From positions 1-14,149 of the forward strand of contig JASKJZ010000022.1 of assembly GCA_030154385.1 (NCBI GenBank): 14,149 nucleotides of DNA. The letters are read 5' to 3'. The notes beneath the pieces are model-generated. The model did no database searches. It saw nothing but the letters and a program-made list of their open reading frames with translations, and was not told the DNA's origin. Source of the DNA: Clostridiales bacterium (lineage in GTDB: Bacteria; Bacillota_A; Clostridia; Lachnospirales; Lachnospiraceae). A program made the translations under genes and the position numbers. Positions 9,046 to 14,149 of this stretch are shown here, in pieces (position 1 is the first letter of the stretch; every line of letters begins with the position of its first letter).

Positions 9046-9074
9046 CTTATATAAAGTGCTTGGTATATTTGCAA
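9046..9074 (-). promoter_or_regulatory. Putative promoter of the transport/beta-mannosidase operon
   Basis: Minus-strand TTGCAA (9074-9069) and TATAAG (9051-9046) are separated by 17 bases. Transcription would begin near 9039, leaving a leader of about 20 bases that contains the ribosome binding site. The -35 box is weak and the DNA upstream (9075-9130) is very A/T rich. This fits a promoter that needs an activator, presumably the AraC-type regulator encoded just upstream. Confidence 0.55.
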
Positions 9075-9126
9075 ATCTTTTCTATTTGTATTGTTTGTTT
9101 TATATATCATTTAACATTTTACAAAT

Positions 9127-9170
9127 AAAAAATTGAGCAACTTATACAATACCATTATAAGCGCTCAATT
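9127..9170 (-). terminator. Rho-independent terminator after the response regulator gene
   Basis: AATTGAGC (9131-9138) pairs with GCTCAATT (9163-9170) and continues inward as CTTATA/TATAAG (9141-9146 with 9156-9161). On the minus strand the stem runs into TTTTTT (9132-9127). It lies about 47 bases after the regulator stop codon, separating the regulatory pair from the transport operon. Confidence 0.75.
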
Positions 9171-9216
9171 ATATAAATTTAATGGGGTATTTTTTGTTTT
9201 TGGTGTCAAAATTTTG

Positions 9217-10641
9217 TCACTCGCATCCCATTCTTACATTTTTACGATATTCTCCTGGTGTTACCCCAACAATTGCCTTAAACGTTTTCATAAAATGTTT
9301 TTCATTATCATATCCGATATTACTGCAAATGTCACCGATCTTCATATTACTTTGACTTAGCAAACGTTTTGCTTCCCGAATGCGGATATTACGAAGATAG
9401 GTCACAAAGTTCTCGCCCGTATATTCCTTAAATTCAATTGAGAATACCGTATAGTTCATCGAAACATAGTTTGAAACCATTGCCATATTGATATTTTTTT
9501 CAAAGTTTTTCTGAATATAAGAAATTGCCTCCTCAAGTTTCATTCGGTTATGATAGTCATCACTTTCGCTTAATGCCTTGCTGCTGATCAAAGAAAAAAT
9601 ACGTTTGATTTCCTCTACGTATTGATCGATATGCTCAAAGGTCAGCATATGGCATAAATTATCAATATAAATTCCTTCATCTGTCAGTACCCTACCATAA
9701 AAATCCTTCACACGACTGACGATCTGACAAATCATCTCCTGAAAACGAAGACCATCCATCTTTCCTTGCTTTACCTTTTCCGCGACAGAATCAATGAATT
9801 CTTCATTTTCTTTATTGCGCAGAGTGCCGATTCTTTGTACCATACTTTCAAGCTCACTTAGAGAAATTTGATAGGATACATCCTCTGGCTGCTCTTGCTG
9901 CATACAAAAAGCAGCAACCCTTTGTTTTTTCGCCTCTAGGAAGGCAGTTCTTACACTCCGGCACCCTTGGTACTCCCGACTAATTCCAATATACTGAACT
10001 CCTCCCTCTGGATAAACCTCTTTTCGCTGATTTTCCCTACAAACAATTACATTGCTGCCTTCAATATCAGGGAAAAATAAGATATCTTCTCCTGTGCATT
10101 TTTCTACCAGCGAATGATTCGTACATATCACACAAAAAGGTGCATTCCCAAATAAAAAACTGCCCTCCATCTCGTCCAATTCGGTATTCGTCAAGGAACT
10201 GGAAGCCAGCAAAGTCCGCATCTGCCCATAAAACGATGCCCTTTTGTTTCCTCTCTCCAGCACCTCTTTTTTTATCTCCTCTTCCAGCCTTTCGAGGATT
10301 GCATTCACTTCTTCCCGCTTGATTGGCTTTAGCAAATACTCCCTGACTCCACAGCGCAAGGAGTCTACAACAAACGAAAAGTCATCATAACCACTGATTA
10401 CGATAATTTTAGGTACATACGCGTTTTTTTGAAGCTCCTTTACTAAAGTGATGCCGTCCATTTTTGGCATACGGATATCCGTAATCAAAAGATCGATTTT
10501 CTCTCTCTTAATTGTTTCCAATGCCTCCAGTCCATTTTTACATTCGATAATCTCCTCAATCGGAACACCACTTCGGCGTACCATGGCGCAAATTCCTTCC
10601 CTTATGATTCTGCCGTCCTCCGCTACTACGATTTTTTTCAT
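9217..10641 (-). CDS. AraC-family response regulator (YesN-type)
   Basis: This 474-residue regulator has three parts. An N-terminal receiver domain (1-120) carries the acidic pair E8-D9, the phospho-accepting D55 in LLITDIRMPKMDG, S83 and K105 in LLKPIK. The middle region (about 125-360) is variable; its YIGISREY...RTAFLEAKK stretch recalls the degenerate GGDEF-like domain found in YesN/CdaR-type regulators. The C-terminus (about 368-470) is a double helix-turn-helix AraC DNA-binding domain ending in IGYDNEKHFMKTFKAIVGVTPGEYRK. Its ATG overlaps the kinase stop codon as ATGA, with AAGGAGG upstream, so it is coupled to the kinase. It is expected to activate the transport/beta-mannosidase operon that begins immediately downstream. 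Confidence 0.94.
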   Translation of the reverse strand: MKKIVVAEDGRIIREGICAMVRRSGVPIEEIIECKNGLEALETIKREKIDLLITDIRMPKMDGITLVKELQKNAYVPKIIVISGYDDFSFVVDSLRCGVREYLLKPIKREEVNAILERLEEEIKKEVLERGNKRASFYGQMRTLLASSSLTNTELDEMEGSFLFGNAPFCVICTNHSLVEKCTGEDILFFPDIEGSNVIVCRENQRKEVYPEGGVQYIGISREYQGCRSVRTAFLEAKKQRVAAFCMQQEQPEDVSYQISLSELESMVQRIGTLRNKENEEFIDSVAEKVKQGKMDGLRFQEMICQIVSRVKDFYGRVLTDEGIYIDNLCHMLTFEHIDQYVEEIKRIFSLISSKALSESDDYHNRMKLEEAISYIQKNFEKNINMAMVSNYVSMNYTVFSIEFKEYTGENFVTYLRNIRIREAKRLLSQSNMKIGDICSNIGYDNEKHFMKTFKAIVGVTPGEYRKNVRMGCE

Positions 10642-12479
10642 ACCCCATCCTCCTTGTTCACATATGGAATTTTTACGGTTATGGTCGTATATTCTCCCTC
10701 TTTTGATGCAATTTCGATACCATATTCTTTTCCATAAGCAATCTGTATTCGGTCTTGCACATTCTTTAACCCAATCCCATTTCCAGATCCATGCGTATCT
10801 TCAAGCTCACCCTGAATCCGCATCCGAAGGCGCTCCAGCTCCTCTTCATTCATGCCTCGTCCCTTATCTGTAATTTGAATATAGCAGGAGCCCTCGTGTA
10901 TATACCCCTTCATATCAATCTGACCGACCTCTGGCATTTCTTGCATCCCATGAAAAATTGCATTTTCTATAATCGGCTGTAATGATATTTTGGGTATTTT
11001 TTGTACTTGTATATCCTCCGACACCTCCATAACAAGCTGAATTTCCTCTTCATACCAAAGATTTAGCATCGCCAGGTAGTTTCGAATGTGCTCGATTTCC
11101 TCTTTTACTTCTACATACTGTGACTTCCACTTCATACTGTAGCGTAATAACTTTCCAAACGAAGACAATGCATCTGCAATCTCGTACTTCTCATCGATTT
11201 CTGCCATCATTTTTACAGATTCCAAAACATTATAAATAAAATGCGCATTGATTTGATTTTGCAAAGCTTTAATCTGTGAATCCTTCACAATCAGCTCTCT
11301 TTTTATGGTCTCATCCATCAACGTTTGTACGCGGTCTAGCATGGTATTTATTTCTACGCCCAAGGCACCAAATTCATCATGGCTGGCATTTTTAATTCGC
11401 ACCTCCATATCTCCTTGTTGCACCTGATAAACCACCTCATATATTTCATAAAACTGCTTTAAAATGTGATTGACGAGCCTACTTGCAATATAAAGCAGGA
11501 CTCCAACAATCAAAATCCACAAAATCAAAAATTCTATTTTATAGGTATTAAGCGTTCTCTTTTCCTTCTCCACCGAGACTATCCGTACAAGATATCCATC
11601 CAAAGCATCAATTTTTTGGCAGCCAATCAGAACCTCTTCTTTTCCGATCCATCTTCGAAGGGATAGATGCTCCTCTGTTTTTAAGAGCTCCTTTTCCTTT
11701 ATCTCTTTTAGGTAATCCGTTACTTCCCGTCTATATTTATCCCATTTCGCCGGATGAGACGCATCGGTATAAATCATCCCCTCGGAATCAACAAAACAAC
11801 TCCAATCCAAATCCGTTGATTGATAGAGATCAGGAAACATCTCCTTCATGCGGACAGATACCTCTACAATACCATTTTGTCCATATCGATAATCCTTAAG
11901 CTCTGTAATAACTGCTGCAATTTTTGCGCCTGCCGCTTTCCCTTTTGACTGGTCTAGCGTATCTTCATAATCAAAGCACCATGTCCCGCTTTGTGGGGTT
12001 CCGCTCTTCCCCCACTTCAGCTCTTTGATTTTTTCTTTTTTGTAAAGTAAGGGGACACTTTCTCTAACTGAATCCGAGTTAACAAAAATACGGATTTTAT
12101 AAATATAGGGATTGCTTTTTACAACCTTTTGCACACCGCTGATCTCTTTTCCATAAAAATCCAGCATATCCATAAATCCAAACTTTGTATTTGATTTTAG
12201 CTGATTTAAAAAATCGTTTAGCACCTCATCATTCACGATCATCTGCGTCGACAAATTGCAATTCACCACAATCTGTTCTACGTTTTGACTGCTCCTTGAA
12301 AGCTCATAGAGCATCTGCTTTTTTCCATCCTCATACAAAGAGGTTTCCATATTATTAAATATTAACAGCAAAAAGGCTCCCACTGGAACCATGAGTACTG
12401 CAAGAATCAAAATCGTAAACTTACTTGTCAGCTTAATCATTTTCTTATTCTTTTTTTTCGCAATCACTCTTCGCTTCAC
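10638..12479 (-). CDS. Sensor histidine kinase, YesM type (His_kinase / LytS-like)
   Basis: This 613-residue membrane kinase is the partner of the downstream response regulator. Helix 1 (about 22-43) and helix 2 (about 315-335) enclose a 270-residue extracellular sensor region of the Cache-like size usual for YesM kinases. A HAMP segment follows (about 336-390), then the PF06580 phospho-acceptor block QNQINAHFIYNVLE with H413. The HATPase domain has N-box IIENAIFHG (503-511), DKGRGM (538-543) and GNGIGL (566-571). The family consensus around the histidine is usually NPHFLYN; here the proline is alanine. The start is GTG at 12479 with a G-rich site (12488-12493) 8 bases away; an internal ATG at codon 14 lacks a ribosome binding site. 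It probably senses an extracellular oligosaccharide, directly or through the binding protein. Confidence 0.93.
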   Translation of the reverse strand: MKRRVIAKKKNKKMIKLTSKFTILILAVLMVPVGAFLLLIFNNMETSLYEDGKKQMLYELSRSSQNVEQIVVNCNLSTQMIVNDEVLNDFLNQLKSNTKFGFMDMLDFYGKEISGVQKVVKSNPYIYKIRIFVNSDSVRESVPLLYKKEKIKELKWGKSGTPQSGTWCFDYEDTLDQSKGKAAGAKIAAVITELKDYRYGQNGIVEVSVRMKEMFPDLYQSTDLDWSCFVDSEGMIYTDASHPAKWDKYRREVTDYLKEIKEKELLKTEEHLSLRRWIGKEEVLIGCQKIDALDGYLVRIVSVEKEKRTLNTYKIEFLILWILIVGVLLYIASRLVNHILKQFYEIYEVVYQVQQGDMEVRIKNASHDEFGALGVEINTMLDRVQTLMDETIKRELIVKDSQIKALQNQINAHFIYNVLESVKMMAEIDEKYEIADALSSFGKLLRYSMKWKSQYVEVKEEIEHIRNYLAMLNLWYEEEIQLVMEVSEDIQVQKIPKISLQPIIENAIFHGMQEMPEVGQIDMKGYIHEGSCYIQITDKGRGMNEEELERLRMRIQGELEDTHGSGNGIGLKNVQDRIQIAYGKEYGIEIASKEGEYTTITVKIPYVNKEDGV

Positions 12480-12510
12480 CGTTCGTTCCCCCCACTCCCC
12501 ACTTTCTTAT

Positions 12511-12539
12511 ATTCTATCGCTTTACGTAATCGTTTTCAA
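12511..12539 (-). promoter_or_regulatory. Promoter of the sensor kinase / response regulator operon
   Basis: Minus-strand TTGAAA (12539-12534) and TAGAAT (12516-12511) are separated by exactly 17 bases, each one or two bases from the sigma-A consensus. Transcription would start near 12504, about 25 bases before the GTG start. It is the best promoter match in the locus. Confidence 0.75.
12525..12539 (-). promoter_or_regulatory. Catabolite-responsive element (cre) overlapping the -35 box
   Basis: The minus strand reads TTGAAAACGATTACG. Compared with the CcpA operator consensus TGWAANCGNTNWCA, 13 of 14 positions agree and only the final base differs (G for A). The site covers the -35 box and most of the spacer, a position where bound CcpA would block RNA polymerase. 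Sequence match only; binding is inferred. Confidence 0.6.
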
Positions 12540-12567
12540 GGAGAAAGAATTTTCCTTTAAAAAGTAT

Positions 12568-12599
12568 TTGCTTTTTTATTTTATGTGATGTATTATAAT
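12568..12599 (+). promoter_or_regulatory. Putative promoter of the hemolysin III-family gene
   Basis: A perfect TATAAT is at 12594-12599 on the plus strand. The -35 is unclear: TTGCTT at 12568-12573 is 20 bases from TATAAT, or 17 bases from an overlapping TATTAT (12591-12596). Transcription would start near 12603-12606. Confidence 0.5.
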
Positions 12600-12606
12600 T
12601 ATTGCA

Positions 12607-12631
12607 TGATGTAGTTATTAATACTACTTCA
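12607..12631. promoter_or_regulatory. 25-base imperfect palindrome at the hemolysin III promoter (candidate operator)
   Basis: TGA-T-GTAGT, seven bases TATTAAT, ACTAC-T-TCA: the half sites are exact inverted repeats except for one T/T mismatch in each arm. It begins at the expected transcription start, a usual place for a repressor operator. I do not recognise the regulator. Confidence 0.45.
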
Positions 12632-12663
12632 AATGTTTATCATATCTATATAGGAGGTAACTT

Positions 12664-13332
12664 ATGAAAGAACTAAAAAAGAAGGGTGTAAAAGACCCTG
12701 GAAGTGCACTCACTCATTTTATTGGCATGCTGCTTGCTTTTTTCGCTGCAGTGCCTCTCTTAATTAAGGCACACGAACAATCAAAACCCATATACGGTAT
12801 CTCCTTTTTTATTTTCATCAGCAGTATGTTTCTTTTATATACTGCAAGTACCCTTTATCACACCTTTGATCTGTCTCCCCGGATCAATCGTATTTTAAAA
12901 AAATGTGATCATATGATGATTTTTGTCATGATTGCCGGAAGCTATACACCAATCTGCCTAATCGTATTAGGCGGAAAAGCTGGCATCCTTTTACTTGTCC
13001 TGATTTGGACGATTGCAATTGTCGGCATGTTCCTGAAAGCTTTTTTTGTATATTGTCCAAAATGGGTTTCCTCTGTTATTTATATCGCGATGGGATGGAG
13101 CTGTGTCATCTCTTTTACCAGTATATTAAATGCGCTCCCCAAGGCCGCCTTTCTTTGGTTGCTGGCTGGCGGCGTCATCTATACCATCGGAGGCGTCATC
13201 TATGCGCTAAAACTCCCTCTATTCAACACACGCCACCAATATTTTGGTTCTCATGAGGTCTTTCATGTATTTGTCCTGGCAGGAAGCGTTTGCCATTTTA
13301 TTTTAATGTATCAGTTTGTTTCTGTCCTCTGA
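12664..13332 (+). CDS. Hemolysin III / PAQR (YqfA) family membrane protein
   Basis: This 222-residue, seven-helix membrane protein belongs to the HlyIII-related family (Pfam PF03006; CREST superfamily), related to eukaryotic adiponectin/progestin receptors. The conserved polar positions of the family are all visible: S62 and H66 in STLYHTF after helix 2, D82 at the start of helix 3, and H197/H201 in SHEVFH near the start of helix 7. In the family these build a zinc-dependent site thought to act on membrane lipids. The name hemolysin comes from a founding member and does not show that this protein is cytolytic; bacterial relatives are linked to membrane-lipid homeostasis. The ATG has a strong AGGAGGTAA site 5 bases upstream. 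It is transcribed divergently from the kinase and looks unrelated to the sugar locus. Confidence 0.92.
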   Translation: MKELKKKGVKDPGSALTHFIGMLLAFFAAVPLLIKAHEQSKPIYGISFFIFISSMFLLYTASTLYHTFDLSPRINRILKKCDHMMIFVMIAGSYTPICLIVLGGKAGILLLVLIWTIAIVGMFLKAFFVYCPKWVSSVIYIAMGWSCVISFTSILNALPKAAFLWLLAGGVIYTIGGVIYALKLPLFNTRHQYFGSHEVFHVFVLAGSVCHFILMYQFVSVL

Positions 13333-13474
13333 TATCATCAAGGGAGGTCACATAACCTCCCTTGATATATAGAGCAGCTGCCAACTTGGTATTGCAATCA
13401 CAAATAGAGGAACCCGGACGATTTACGTAAAAATGCAGCTGCGGATTTTCTCTATGTAAACGCCCGAGATCCCT
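13298..13474 (-). pseudogene. Start-less reading frame, probable frameshifted or truncated gene remnant
   Basis: Between two minus-strand stop codons lies a frame of 58 sense codons with protein-like composition, including LHRENPQLHFYVNRPGSS and ICDCNTKLAAALYIKGGY. It has no usable start codon. An ATG at 13490 in the next frame gives MHRLI and then stops. Removing one T from the TTT at about 13474-13476 would fuse the two parts into a continuous frame of about 63 codons (MHRLI joined to RDLGRLH). No ribosome binding site precedes that ATG, so a longer gene that lost its 5' part is equally possible. The frame ends inside the 3' end of the hemolysin III gene (35-base overlap). I do not recognise the family. 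It could also be a chance open frame. Confidence 0.35.
13332..13370 (+). terminator. Strong hairpin after the hemolysin III gene, without T-run
   Basis: CAAGGGAGGT (13339-13348) and ACCTCCCTTG (13355-13364) form a perfect 10-pair G/C-rich stem with a 6-base loop. It is extended by A/T pairs to about 13332 and 13370 around one bulged base. It begins at the stop codon. No run of T follows on the plus strand, so it is a weak intrinsic terminator at best, or a 3' stabiliser. Confidence 0.5.
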
Positions 13475-13509
13475 AAATTAATCTATGCATTCGTTTTTTA
13501 TTTAAGAAC

Positions 13510-13551
13510 AAAAAACAGCTTACATCCATCCAAAGATATAAGCCGTTTTTT
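13510..13551 (-). terminator. Rho-independent terminator of the LytM-like gene
   Basis: Arms at 13510-13522 and 13539-13551 pair over 13 positions. The single imperfect position becomes a G-U pair in the minus-strand RNA, which then ends in TTTTTT. It starts two bases after the LytM-like stop codon, so it clearly serves that gene. Confidence 0.8.
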
Positions 13552-13553
13552 CA

Positions 13554-14149
13554 TTATCGTAGCAAAAGCAGAGGATCCACCGTTTCATCCTTTTGAAGCA
13601 CTTCAAAAAACAAATTACAGCCTTCCTTTATATAATACTTACTTGGGGCTGCCAAGGTGCCAAGACATGTTTTCTCCGCAACATAATCGCCTTCTTCAAA
13701 CGTTACGTTTTCCAAATTACCATAAACAATTTCATAAGAATCTCCAATTGACATTGTTACGGTGATTCCAGTTTCTTCATTTTCATCAATCGAAGTAATA
13801 ACACCATTATAAGCACACAAAACGTCCATTCCTTGTGCTCCTGCTATAATAAGTGCGGGGTTGACCTTATACTGCGCCAATGTATCAAAGTATATGGACT
13901 GATCCATACTGTATGGCAATAAAACTTCTCCTTCAATTGGCCATAACAGTCCCTTTTCTTCATCAAAGGAAAGATTCGCAATCCGATCACTTTGACTGAT
14001 TACAGGAGCAACCTTTGGTTCTGTCTGCTCCGTATTTGTATACGTTTGAGTTGCATCCGATCCTTGGGTTTTGGATCCGATATTCGTATCCTCCCCTGTT
14101 TTGGTACTTGTCTTTTCCACCGGTTTTGTTTGCGGTGTAGTTTGTGGTG
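13554..14149 (-). CDS. LytM/M23-like protein with degenerate active site, SpoIIQ-like; partial (5' end outside window)
   Basis: The last 198 codons of a gene that continues past the right edge; the frame is open to base 14149 and the GTG at 14120 is just an internal valine codon. A Thr/Gln/Lys-rich linker is followed by a LytM (peptidase M23) fold: LLWPIEGEVLLPYS, then AQGMDVLCAYNGVITSID and YEIVYGNLENV. In active M23 enzymes the zinc ligands are in HxGxD, and in the YxHL and HxH motifs. Here the first His is Ala (AQGMD, only Asp kept), YGHL is YGNL and HxHFE is NLFFE. The domain should therefore not cleave peptidoglycan. Degenerate LytM domains in endospore formers include SpoIIQ, the forespore partner in the engulfment channel, so this or a related scaffold role is likely but unproven. 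The TAA stop is followed at once by a terminator. Confidence 0.75.
   Translation of the reverse strand, partial: PQTTPQTKPVEKTSTKTGEDTNIGSKTQGSDATQTYTNTEQTEPKVAPVISQSDRIANLSFDEEKGLLWPIEGEVLLPYSMDQSIYFDTLAQYKVNPALIIAGAQGMDVLCAYNGVITSIDENEETGITVTMSIGDSYEIVYGNLENVTFEEGDYVAEKTCLGTLAAPSKYYIKEGCNLFFEVLQKDETVDPLLLLR

Noticed and set aside
9019..9130. Riboswitch or attenuator leader before the binding-protein gene
   Set aside because: The predicted leader is only about 20 bases long, and the hairpin at 9127-9170 lies upstream of the promoter and belongs to the regulator gene.
13333..13553. Structured RNA or riboswitch in the convergent intergenic region
   Set aside because: The only strong structures are the two terminator-like hairpins. 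No known riboswitch core is visible, and the region is the 3' end of both neighbouring genes, not a leader.
1..14149. CRISPR array, insertion sequence, integrase, tRNA or rRNA
   Set aside because: No regularly spaced repeats, transposase-like frames, terminal inverted repeats or conserved RNA gene sequences were seen on either strand.

Overview
The window looks like a chromosomal segment of a low-GC, spore-forming Bacillota, most likely a Lachnospiraceae-type clostridium. This is inferred from strong AGGAGG-type ribosome binding sites, A/T-rich intergenic DNA, a DUF951 gene, a YesM/YesN-type two-component system, and a SpoIIQ-like LytM protein. No taxonomic marker gene is present, so the assignment is an inference.

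Most of the window (about 402-12540) is one carbohydrate-uptake locus on the minus strand. Read in the direction of transcription it runs: membrane sensor kinase (12479-10638) and AraC-type response regulator (10641-9217), translationally coupled through ATGA; a terminator; then a promoter and a lipoprotein substrate-binding protein (9018-7144); an intergenic hairpin; two Opp/Dpp-type permeases (7008-6004 and 5992-4742); two ATPases (4728-3721 and 3728-2901); a cytoplasmic GH2 beta-mannosidase (2873-402); and a terminator. The simplest model is that the kinase senses an extracellular sugar ligand, the regulator activates the transporter operon, the ABC importer brings in a beta-mannoside, and the beta-mannosidase removes the terminal mannose inside the cell. 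A near-consensus catabolite-responsive element overlaps the -35 box of the kinase promoter, so carbon catabolite repression probably acts on the regulators.

Both flanks are unrelated to sugar uptake. At the left end is a small DUF951 gene (246-61) whose promoter directly abuts the beta-mannosidase terminator. At the right end is a plus-strand hemolysin III/PAQR-family membrane protein (12664-13332), divergent from the kinase, with a palindrome at its presumed transcription start. Then comes a convergent intergenic region with a start-less minus-strand reading frame that looks like a frameshifted gene remnant. Last is the 3' part of a gene for a LytM/M23-like protein that has lost nearly all its zinc ligands and runs off the window edge.

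I see no CRISPR array, insertion sequence, rRNA or tRNA. The locus is a recognisable type of system rather than a wholly new one. The points most worth a second look are the cre site, the 150-residue extracytoplasmic insertion in the second permease, the gene remnant, the catalytically dead LytM domain and the palindrome upstream of the hemolysin III gene.
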